Positions 55,186 to 64,000 of a stretch of DNA of 64,000 nt are shown here, in pieces. The notes beneath the pieces are model-generated. The model worked only from the letters and a program-made list of their open reading frames with translations, was not told where the DNA came from and ran no database searches. Origin of the DNA: Sclerotiophoma versabilis (Eukaryota; Ascomycota; Dothideomycetes; Pleosporales; Didymellaceae); contig JAAROD010000095.1 of assembly GCA_012274445.1 (NCBI GenBank), positions 620,001 to 684,000 of the forward strand, given 5' to 3'. How positions within the stretch are numbered: position 1 is the stretch's first letter; each line of letters begins with the position of its first letter. The position numbers and the translations under genes are program-made.

Positions 55186-55795
55186 TCGAAAACCACCAAT
55201 GCAGTACTGCATGAAGATCCGAGAACGTCTTCCTATGTCGGGACTGGGTTCACCCACTAGAACACCTTCTTTACGCACGTCGAGTACACTCGCTGTATCG
55301 AGAAGCTGGGTTCGCCACTCGCCCAAAATATGTTCAAGGCATCTCCCTGTTCCCTTCGACTTCACCGGCTTGAATCCTCCGAGATCCGCAGTATTGATAA
55401 ATGCCGATCGTGGTAGGGACCAGGTCTCGAGAAAGATGCAACAGAACCATCTCTCCACACCGTTCACCGGAAAATAACCTATGCCGACACACCCGAGCGC
55501 GAATATGACCTGATCGAATCGAATAGACAACTTCCAGATCCCGTTTTTACGTTGATAGAGTTTGGGTTCTGCCGGATTCAGAATCGAACTCTCTGCTTCG
55601 TCAACATCTCATCACTGATCTTCAAAGGCTGACAGCACAGACTATAATGAGCAGTGACCACACTGGATCACTAGACATCGTTGAACAGGTCCAATCGTAC
55701 GATTTTGGTACAGCAAAACTAACCGACAGTTTCCCTGTCACGCCTTCATACACTAGTTCTGCAACGCAACATATCCCACTTTGGGCCACCACCAT
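55126..55795 (-). pseudogene. Relic or orphan two-part reading frame cut by the MITE-like element
   Basis: The minus strand is open from 55608 to 55126 and looks protein-like: ILNPAEPKLYQRKNGIWKLS, VIFALGCVGIGYFPVNG, FINTADLGGFKPVKSKG and LEGILGEW-type helices. A possible first part (ATG at 55795) reads MVVAQSGICCVAELVYEG and VSFAVPKSYDW. I cannot place a clean intron between the two. The last 18 or so codons of the longer part lie inside the MITE-like element, so its original 3' end is lost or altered. It may be a dead gene or an orphan. Confidence 0.35.
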
Positions 55796-56912
55796 GAACA
55801 AGAAGTCTTTGGTACGCTAGTTCGTACCTTGCACTCCCCCAGATGGCGCCACAAGCCATCAAATATGTGCGCGTAACTTACACTCTCTTTACGCTCGCAC
55901 AACCGTTCGCACCAAGATCACTATGCGTCAACTCTCTCCCTCATACTTGTCGATGCCGAGTCACATCCAAGGATTGCAGGACTACTCCAGATAAGTCGCA
56001 GAACACTGCTAAACATCGACTATACGTGCGCTACCGTCAACTTCTCAGCCCTATCACACCATTGCTTCGTACAGATCTGCAGCCCACCGGAGCAGACACT
56101 TCATATGGAGTTTCTCTGAAAGTTACAAGCAATGAATAGCGAACGACATCAAACACGGCCCTCCAGCCACGGATGTGTATGTCTACCCCCTATCATCATC
56201 CCTCAGGTCGGCCACCGCAGCCACCTCACGTCCTCAAAACGGGTAGAGAGTCATAGCATAGGGAATAGGCGTGCACTCGGACTCAACCGAACATCCTTGC
56301 GACGGCTAGCTTCCAAGCAGACGATCTGGATTCTGCTTACGGTCTTTACGTTTCGGTAACCGCGGCAGCTACTGAACGGCAAGATGATCTACCATGTGGC
56401 GTTTTTGCATTGTTGTCGACCGACCCTTGGATCGGTCACAAATCTGATGGGAACTGAAACTCGTGGCGGCGGCATGGGAGATGAAGTTAGGTTCTACTGG
56501 GCTGATATGTGGGGCGAGTGAGGACATGGTGCAAGACCACTATGATGTGAAAAGCAGGATATACGTTGGGTCGCGTGGTGCTGGGCGTAGAGTAATATTG
56601 ATTTACATGTATAACACATAGGTGCGCAGAATCTTGTTACAACTATCCTACATATGTGTACAGTCTGGGAGTGCCAGGTGGAGTGGTAATGAACGTGAGG
56701 CGGTCTCAGAGACTACGATCGAGCTCTCGCCAGCTCTTAGTGCACCCAGGCTCTCTACACTTCAGCTCTGGTTTCAGAGCCACTTGCGCGCCTGACTTCC
56801 CTTCTGGAAGCCATTTCTTTAGTCTGGAATTTCAATCGCAATGTCTCCAACGCCTCGATCGTGAGCTACACCAGGTTTCCGATGCAGCAACTACACACGA
56901 GATCGAGGCTGT
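55796..56912. other. Gene-poor region, right part
   Basis: No convincing gene or repeat. This is the 3' flank of the Phe-tRNA synthetase gene. Confidence 0.4.
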
Positions 56913-58623
56913 TCATCGCAGCTCCACGCCTAGTCTTTGGACCAACAGACCCCTCAGTTTCTCATGCAGCTCATTCGTCTCTTCGTTAGTGAGAGTGCGC
57001 TCCAGACTGCGGTAGTTGATGCGGTAACACATGCTCTTCCGTCCAGTCTTGGGGTGCTCAAACTCGTCAACAAGCCTCACATCTTCGACCAAATCGCCGC
57101 ATACCTCACGAGCGATCTCCATAACATCGTTCTCGTGGAAAGATGGCGTTGGTGGCGCAGGAGCGGCTGATGGCACGATAGTACTAGCCTCAGAATCTGA
57201 AGCCGCTGCTGCCGGTAGTTGATTTGATGCAGCCCCCGCCCCCGCACCACCTGCCGCGCTCTTCTTAGCCTGCAGCCAGAAACTCACGTCCTTAAAACAT
57301 GCGGGGAACTTGCTGAACGGGACAAATGTCCTGATTGGCCCTTGTTCACTGAACTGGCTCAGGAACCTGCTGTCCTTGGACCAGAAGAGGCGGATGTCGG
57401 GAATGGAATAGAGCAGCATGGCGATGCGCTCGAGCCCGATGCCGAACGCCCACCCAACACGGTCGGGGACAGACGCGTTGTTTAGAATAGGCTGGGAGAC
57501 GACACCGGACCCGAGCACTTCGAGCCATTCGCCTTGCCACCAGACCTCGAGTTCCCAGGACGGCGAGGTGAAGGGGAAGTATGCTTCTACCCAGCGGATT
57601 TTTAGAGGTTCGGAGGGTGTGTTCGGGGCGTCTGTGGCTGATTTTGCGGCGTTGAAGATTGTGATAACCATATCTTCAAGACTGCGCTTGAGATGTGCAG
57701 CGATAGCCTCCACCACGTCTGCCGAATGCGCCGCTTGGAGAGGATTGCGCTCAGCGTGGATGGTTGGGTTTGGGTCTTCGACTACAACATCATGTTTTGG
57801 AATTTTCTCGACATCAGCCCAAATGATCTCTGCGAGGGATTTGCCTTCCTTTGCGGCTTGAGAGCGGTCCCATGTGCGTGCACCTTCCATTTGGTGGAAC
57901 ACGGGGTAGTGAGAACGGTCGACTGCATCGCGGCGGTAGACGTCTGCGCTGATGAGATAGCCTTCTGATTCGTTTGCGCGGAAAGTGTCGGCTTGGTGAG
58001 CAGAGGTGTGAGTGCGTAGTACCGTTTCTTTATTCAAATAGTAGGTATCTGTTCGGTTTCGGCCAACATGGTTCGCAGGGAAGCCAAGGGAGTCGAAGTT
58101 TTGAACGGTGGAAACGATGGGAAAGAGGTCGTTGTGGGTCTTGTAGCCGGGGAAACGGGACTCGATGAGTTTGCGAGTGATGGTGAGAGGGTGGTTTGGT
58201 TGGAGGTGTAGCCGTCTAGGTATGGCGTCAAGTATTGAGGATGGTGTGTTCATCCATTCATCGGTCTTGTAGGCCCTTCCTTCAACCACGACTTCTTTAG
58301 GTGTTGCTAGCCGCTCTTAGAAACTTGTCTTGGAGCATCGTCTTGACAGCAACACATGAATGGAAGGCTCGACATAGAGACATTCGGAAAGCGCAAAGGA
58401 ACACCGGGGCCAGAAATTGACCGAGAGAATGCAGCAAGACGGACGTGAACGTCTCGGGTGTTTGATGCCGAAAGGAGTATCACATGACAGCTCACTCACC
58501 AGAAGAATTGCATCTTATCGACTGCAGCCACGGCTGAGGACTCAGTCTTGACGTCCGCGTCCTCAATGGCGCACTTTGACTCCCCTGGCGACATAGCACC
58601 CTCGATAGCCGGGCTATATACAT
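56913..58623 (-). CDS. MSF1: Mitochondrial phenylalanyl-tRNA synthetase
   Basis: Exons 58623-58500 and 58306-56913 (193-bp intron, GTGAGT...GCTAG) give 505 residues. It charges mitochondrial tRNA-Phe as a single-chain enzyme. The first exon is an arginine-rich presequence (YIARLSRVLCRQGSQSAPLR). The class II core follows: TITRKLIESRFPGY, FDSLGFPANHVGRNRTDTYY, TSAHQADTF, YPVFHQMEGARTW (motif 2 region), VEAYFPFTSPSWELEV, and GWAFGIGLERIAMLLYSIPDIRLFWS (motif 3). The C-terminal anticodon-binding B8-type domain ends LGVELR. An Ala/Ser-rich insert lies between the core and that domain (about residues 350-395), which may be a fungal lineage addition. Confidence 0.95.
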
Positions 58624-58902
58624 TTTGTTGATGAACCACTGCTGTTGAAGTTGGTCCTTCGCGTCTGGAAAACAGCAGCACGCAAGTTCACGCCAAGCGG
58701 GATCCGTGCTGCATGGATCGCCTACTCGGCTATGTCGCCGCGAGTTAGCTGCACGTTTTTCCGGATGACGTGAATCTCTTCGGCTGCACAACAACCACCG
58801 AGCATTTCACTCATTCTCCACACTTCGTGGGATATACCTCCTAGTTAAGTTCGCAGGGCCCATTGAGAACTACATGCCGTATTTGCGGAATTCCTTTGCA
58901 CA

Positions 58903-59975
58903 ATGTCAGCTCTCAAGACGCAAAGAAGTAGCTCGGAGGTGAGGAAGAGCGAGGATGTAGTAAATAAACCTGTGCATTATCCATTCTGGTTTGGAGGGAG
59001 CGCGAGTTGTTGTGCGACGCTGTTTACACATCCGCTAGATCTTGGTAAGGCCAAGTTATCTCACTCAATTGGCTAACACTAACAATTGCGCAGTCAAGGT
59101 ATCCCTTACCAGCTGCTTCACGCTTGACGTCGAACTCATGATTCCAGGTCCGGCTACAAACCCAAGCAGTCAGCGGCGTAAAGCTGAATATGTCGCAAAT
59201 GTTTGCTCATATTGCAAAAACCGACGGCATAGGCGGGTTATATCGCGGCGTACGCACGCCTATCCTCTATAGCTCCCTCTACCACTAACTCAGTTGGCAG
59301 CTCTCGGCCGCTCAACTCCGCCAAATAACCTACTCCATGACCCGTTTTGGCGTGTACGAAGCGCTAAAAGACCGATTCTCGACCGCGGACACAAAACCTT
59401 CGTTCCTGACCCTCGTCGGCATGGCCTCGGTATCAGGCTTCATGGGCGGCATTGCAGGCAACCCGGGCGACATCCTGAACGTGCGGATGCAGCACGACTC
59501 GGCCCTACCTGCCGAAAAGCGACGAAACTACAAACACGCGCTCAATGGTGTGGTGCGCATGGCGCGTGAAGAAGGCGTGGCGTCGCTTTGGAAAGGCGTG
59601 TGGCCGAACAGTGCGCGCGCGGTGCTAATGACTGTTGGTCAGCTGGCAACGTATGATGGGTTCAAGGGCGTGTTGTTGAACTACACGCCACTGAAGGATA
59701 ATCTGACGACGCACTTTACCGCGTCGTTCCTCGCAGGATTTGTTGCTACGACGATCTGCAGTCCCGTCGATGTGATCAAGACAAGGGTGATGAGCTCACA
59801 TGTCAAGGAAGGCATGGTTAAGCTGGTCACAGACATCACGAAGCAGGAGGGCCTGCGATGGATGTTCAAGGGCTGGGTGCCGAGTTTCATAAGAGTTGGA
59901 CCGCATACAGTGCTCACATTCCTCTTCCTCGAGCAGCATAAGAAGTATTACAGGCAGTTTAAGGGTCTAGAATAA
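58903..59975 (+). CDS. DIC1: Mitochondrial dicarboxylate-type carrier
   Basis: Exons 58903-59044, 59094-59098 (5 nt), 59148-59249 and 59301-59975 give 307 residues. The introns are 49, 49 and 51 bp. The solute-carrier signature PX(D/E)XX(K/R)X(R/Q) occurs three times: PLDLVKVRLQ, PGDILNVRMQ and PVDVIKTRV. These mark three repeats of two helices, each with glycine-rich matrix loops (EEGVASLWKGVWP, QEGLRWMFKGWVP). The VK of the first signature comes entirely from the 5-nt exon joined to the preceding G. PGDILNVRMQ with the TRFGVYE...MGGIAGNPGD context fits the dicarboxylate (malate/phosphate) exchangers. The close oxaloacetate carrier family is the main alternative. Confidence 0.92.
59094..59098 (+). 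other. DIC1: Five-nucleotide micro-exon of the mitochondrial carrier gene
   Basis: ttgcgcag, then TCAAG, then gtatcc. With the last base of exon 1 it encodes Val-Lys of the first carrier signature. Skipping it shifts the frame. Confidence 0.85.
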
Positions 59976-60445
59976 GGGCCCATGTTAGAACGGTGGGTGT
60001 AAAGACAAAAGTAGAGGGGGGAGGATTGCTTTCGACTATATTGTTAGATACCAGTGCGTACACGCGCATGTCGCATATGCTGGCGTTTTGGTGAGAATAG
60101 GGTACATAGTTGACAAGGTTGCGTAGACAAACATATTTGAACAGACACACAAACTCCTCGAGCGTCTTTCATCTGGCTTATTTCGAACAACAGGGAAGAT
60201 GTAGGGTGTCAAATGAAAAGGAAGTCCTTTATAATGTGGAGGAATAACGCATGTTGTATGAGAACATATAAACTATTATAGGAAACTGCACCCAGGTTGA
60301 GGCCATTCGAGACGCGCTATTGATCCTAGTAAACAAAGAGCTTCATAAAGCCCGTTCCACCAACGCCGTTGCATGCCATGCTTAATCCCAACAATATGCT
60401 ACTTTTAGCGCCAAAACAAAACTCTAGCCAAATTCAAAATACCGC
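59976..60445. other. Intergenic between convergent genes
   Basis: 3' flanks of the carrier and calcipressin genes. Nothing else was seen. Confidence 0.4.
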
Positions 60446-61297
60446 TCAATTCATGAACTCCACCGGCGGCCTCGCAGTACTAACGTTCCTCCCCATAGCC
60501 TTCTCCGTCGCGATCGGGCCCTCAACGCCCTCCATCGCATCTGGTGTAAGCAGCTCTGGGGTCATCGTTGTATCCTCAACTGAGATGGCCGGTAACTGTG
60601 GTGAATCACCGTGATCTTCGGGATGGTAAACAACCAGCGTGCTACCCGTCCGCCGCCTCGTGATGGGCGAAGGACCTGATTCCGAGACTGGCGAGTTCGC
60701 TTCGTTCGGCCTTGCGTGTAGTTTCGCAAGTGCTTCGGCAAGGTCCTCTGGGTGTACAACCGTGTTCGGCGCGTCCTCATTCCTCATCTCCCATCCCATA
60801 GGCGGACTCGGTGGCGGGCTGATGAAGAACAGCTTGTCGCTTTTCGGCAGCGGCAAGTGCTGATCGGTTGGGTTCATGGGCGTGTTAATGCCGAAGTAGA
60901 CGCGGATGCGGTATCCCATTATTGTCTCGCCGTCGAGCGTTTGCCGGATGGTGATGGCGTCGGCTGTGTTGAAGAAGGAGACGACGATACGCTTGAAGGA
61001 TTTCAAGGGCGCCCAGGTATGAACTTTTGCATGTGTGTCGATAGTTTGCCGGATTTCTGTAAGGGTGGCGGGATGGAAGATCTCAGGCGCGAGGAGGTTC
61101 TGCGGTGTGTTAGCTGTGTACGCTGCGAGGCTCGGGGGTGCACATGCTGTTATGATCAGGGTGTTCGAAGGCGGCGACGGCTCGACGAGTGGTGGGAGAT
61201 CTGAAAGGTCGAGGGAAAGTGGCGATTTGCTTCCTGACGATGCGCGCGAGCGCGATGGTGAGGGCATGGTAACTTGCATGTTTGCGGTGGCAATCAT
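60446..61297 (-). CDS. Calcipressin (regulator of calcineurin)
   Basis: A single exon of 283 residues. Calcipressins bind the phosphatase calcineurin and tune its activity. The RRM-like N-terminal domain reads NTLIITACAPPSLA, LTEIRQTIDTHAKVHTWAPLKSFKRIVVSFFN in two parts, then GYRIRVYFGI. The family-defining SP repeat follows as KLFFISPPPSPPMGWEMRNEDAPN, the FLISPPxSPP element that is phosphorylated and docks calcineurin. The tail is Ser/Thr/Pro-rich and includes ITRRRTGSTLVVYHPED. A start at the ATG seven codons inside is also possible. Confidence 0.93.
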   Translation of the reverse strand: MIATANMQVTMPSPSRSRASSGSKSPLSLDLSDLPPLVEPSPPSNTLIITACAPPSLAAYTANTPQNLLAPEIFHPATLTEIRQTIDTHAKVHTWAPLKSFKRIVVSFFNTADAITIRQTLDGETIMGYRIRVYFGINTPMNPTDQHLPLPKSDKLFFISPPPSPPMGWEMRNEDAPNTVVHPEDLAEALAKLHARPNEANSPVSESGPSPITRRRTGSTLVVYHPEDHGDSPQLPAISVEDTTMTPELLTPDAMEGVEGPIATEKAMGRNVSTARPPVEFMN

Positions 61298-62733
61298 GTG
61301 TAGAGCAGAGTTGCTATGTGGTGGGTCGCTGTGGTGAGCAGAAGAGCGAGGCAGGCACTGCCGGAGTCTTTATCAAGTGTGCAGCGGCGTGGAGACGTTC
61401 CAGCTGCCGCATCCGTCATGCAGTCGAGTTGCTTCTACGATGGGGCAGTGCAGTCAACGCGCCAAGGCCTTACCAGAGCGTCCGCTTTCTGGCACTACCG
61501 CGGATGACCCCCAAGCTCCCAAGTTCTTGCCGTTTGGTCTGGCCTGTCTTGCACAGCCCGGCAGCCTTTTTGTTGCAACCCAAGATTGTTGTATTGTTGC
61601 ATTCAGGAATAGTGTCGGCCGACGCGCGTCCATGTTGGAGCGCAGCTGGCCGAGACAGTGACGCAGTCGCAACAGCATTGCCTCGCTGTGTCGACTGCTC
61701 ACGGACGCACGACTCAGCCTTGCAGATTGGTCGACAGCTGCTCAGAGCCCTGCGTGGGATTTCCCATTTAAGCAAGGCCGTAAGTCACTAGCCTGCCGCC
61801 GGCTGATCCCGGATGGGACTGCTTGCACCCCAGTACCGGCCCAGTTGAGTCCGTCCTCTTGTACGTCTCTTGTACGGCTCTTGTCTACTGGGCAGGCTGA
61901 ATTAGTTCTGAGCAGTTTGTGCCGTGTGTATGCCCGATATGGTGTGAGCTATCGTGGTTGTAATTTCCCTACAAGTGCAGACCCAGTAGGCGCATTTGGA
62001 TGCAGCCATAGGCACACTCGTTGACAGTAGACGACTCAAGTCACAGCAAGAGACATTACTCCAAAGTCTTTGAATTTCACTCATTCTGGTAAATACTCAT
62101 CGGCAGCACTTGCTTGGTACAGAAGCTTGTTTGTGAGGTTGTCTCCAATGTGTGTTACTCGTGACTGCAAGGCTCAATTATGGTCACGCAGTGTCTCGTG
62201 AGTGTCTCGAGTACCTTGAACGCCTCAGGATCAAACTGTCAACCACGTTATCTGGATACATGCATGCCCGCACGATCGCAGCAACATTTTTCTGATGAAA
62301 GACGTTCTATCTAGATCAGCGACATGACCGAAGAGGACCTTTTAAGACTCGTACGACGAGTTTCAGTACGGGTGAATTTTCCGACAGAGTCACAAGAGAG
62401 ATCGAGAGGTGAGAAACAAGAACAGTCCAGAGCGGTTGCACCTTGTCCTTTGATCAGAAGACGGCAAAGGATTCGAGGTGTTGGCAGAGCAGATGATAAG
62501 GAGGTGTGGCTGAGAATGGCTGAGAGTGGCTAATGCTGCACGGGCCCATGCTGCCTCGCGCATTGAGCTCTCTTGCCTTCAAAGAATCTCGAAGCATCGT
62601 CAACCACATCCCAGCTGCACCCCCACATACCCACTTACACGTCCTTCCCCACCGCCCGCCGCAGTCGCGTCGACACTCTGCCACCTCCTGAACATCCCTC
62701 CCCACCGAGTCGACGCGTCAACACCAGCCCGCA
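61298..62733. other. Intergenic of 1.4 kb
   Basis: This lies between divergent starts of calcipressin and Rpb3. Short frames, for example 62324-62533, are not convincing. A pyrimidine-rich leader precedes the ATG at 62734. Confidence 0.4.
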
Positions 62734-63847
62734 ATGGACTACGACACAGAAGGCGGCGCAATAAACGTTCGCTTCTTGCAGGTACACCGCCCGCTTTGTC
62801 AACACCAGTCGAAGCCAAAGGACTAACACAGTCATGTGCAGGCCGACAACCAGCGCGCCCAGTTCATCGTGCAAAACTTCAACCTCGAAACGGCCAACTC
62901 GCTGCGGCGGGTGATGCTCGCAGAGATCCCAACAATCGCCATTGATGTCGTAGAAGTCCTCGACAATACCTCCGTGCTCGCCGACGAGTTTGTGTGTCAC
63001 CGTCTTGGTCTCATTCCACTATCGTCGAAAGGCGTCGAAGATTTGCTATACTCGCGCGACTGCGACTGCGAGGGCTACTGCGACAACTGCTCGGTCATCC
63101 TGACACTGAACGCGAAATGCACAGGCAGCGAGATCATGAAGGTGTACGCGCGGGACTTGGTAATTGAAAGCAACAGACCAAACGAGGAGGTAGGGCGACC
63201 AGTTATTGTGGATCCGGAAGGCACAGGAAGCTGTATCGTAAAGCTGCGGAGGGGACAGGCTATTCACATGCGCTGTATTGCAAAGAAGGGCATCGCAAAA
63301 GAACACGCAAAATGGGCGCCATCTGCGGCGATAGGCTTCGAGTACGACCCGGCGAACAAGCTGCACCACTTGGACTACTGGCACGAAGAGGATGCTGATG
63401 CGGAATGGTGCGCCCATACTTTCACATTGGCCATGCTTGTGCATACTGACAGAGTACAGGCCCAAAGATCAGGACCGTATCAACCTTGATGGCGGTCCAG
63501 CCAACCCTGACGAGCCTTTCGATTACAACGCAGTGCCGACCCGCTTCTTCTACGATGTCGAAACCGTTGGCGGTCTAGACCCAGATCAGATTGTCACGAA
63601 AGGCATCTCGGTACTACAGACGAAGCTGGCAGAGGTGATTCGAGAGTTATCTGGCGGCGCAGGACCGGATGGCCCAGGCTTCGAGGGCGCGCAAAGTCCC
63701 ACAATGAATGGAGGCTATAGCGGCGGACCAGATGCTGGATACACAACACCTGGATACGGCGGTGCGAGTCAGTGGGGAGGCGCAGGCGGTGCACAGGGCG
63801 GAACAACACCGTACGGTGCAACGCCTTATGGAGGATCAGGCTGGTAG
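62734..63847 (+). CDS. RPB3: RNA polymerase II subunit Rpb3
   Basis: Exons 62734-62781, 62842-63407 and 63460-63847 give 333 residues (introns GTACAC, 60 bp; GTGCGC, 52 bp). Rpb3 pairs with Rpb11 as the alpha-like assembly platform of Pol II. The N-terminal alpha motif reads NLETANSLRRVMLAEIPTIAID. The zinc loop has four cysteines in DCDCEGYCDNCS. Next come HRLGLIPLSSKG, IAKKGIAKEHAKWAPSAAIG (the conserved alpha-family block) and FYDVETVGGLDPDQIV. The tail from about residue 280 is Gly/Pro/Tyr-rich, as in other filamentous ascomycetes. Confidence 0.96.
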
Positions 63848-64000
63848 ACGGCCGTTGTATAACATTGCATGGGTGGCGTTTAAAAGGGCGCGAAGTTGAT
63901 GACATGAAGACTGGAAGATCTGGAGGCTCATAGCTCACTTGTAACAATCCTGGGCAGCGCATCTATCCATAATAAGAGATTGTACGCAACCAAGCAAACC

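Noticed and set aside
55571..55615. Candidate tRNA or C/D-box snoRNA (AGTTCGATTCT B-box-like; GTGATGA and CTGA boxes) on the minus strand
   Set aside because: The T-stem does not pair beyond two bases, no acceptor stem or A-box fits, and the C-to-D distance lacks a terminal stem.

Overview
The window comes from a filamentous ascomycete, Pezizomycotina and probably Dothideomycetes. Almost every gene is interrupted by short spliceosomal introns of about 45-60 bp with GT(A/G)NGT donors and CTNAC-type branch sites. The gene content is typically fungal: Zn2Cys6 regulator, PIR-type wall protein, DUF3632-type and septation-type proteins, calcipressin. Protein models were built by joining exons by hand so that reading frame, splice signals and family conservation agree. 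Coordinates are given from start to stop, with exons listed in the evidence. The class-level assignment is inference.

Layout. 1-12.3 kb is an amino-acid metabolism block: the end of an amino-acid permease, an aspartate aminotransferase, a Zn2Cys6 activator, an FAD amine oxidase of the saccharopine/fructosyl-amino-acid oxidase type, a mitochondrial-looking membrane protein, proline dehydrogenase and pyrroline-5-carboxylate reductase. 12.7-24 kb is housekeeping: a hypothetical protein, ATP synthase subunit d, NAC-alpha, ribosomal protein L14, an F-box-like protein, a Nup53-type nucleoporin and the COPII GTPase SAR1. 25-34.7 kb is looser and holds a PIR-repeat wall protein, a secreted small protein, small hypothetical proteins, a DUF3632-like protein and a five-exon hypothetical gene. 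35.4-44.3 kb has an NmrA-like protein, ribosomal protein L24, a GNAT acetyltransferase, a decayed gene, and a rhamnogalacturonan lyase divergent from an MFS transporter. 46.9-51.5 kb has PRPP synthetase and a septation-type coiled-coil protein. 51.5-56.9 kb is gene-poor, with a MITE-like element beside a relic reading frame. 56.9-64 kb has mitochondrial Phe-tRNA synthetase, a dicarboxylate-type mitochondrial carrier, calcipressin and RNA polymerase II subunit Rpb3.

How the genes relate. The first block could import amino acids, transaminate or oxidise them, and interconvert proline (or pipecolate-like imino acids) with their cyclic imines under a local activator. The lyase/MFS pair looks like a small pectin-use unit. 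Many of the remaining genes serve mitochondria or translation.

The strongest unusual signals are splicing ones: a 2-nt micro-exon in SAR1, a 5-nt micro-exon in the mitochondrial carrier, and GC-AG introns in ATP synthase subunit d and in the secreted protein. Each is required to rebuild a conserved protein. Other points are a His-Asp repeat in NAC-alpha, a recent 15-bp coding repeat in the MFS gene, a PIR protein with reversed domain order, and the MITE-like element. No rRNA, convincing tRNA or CRISPR was seen.
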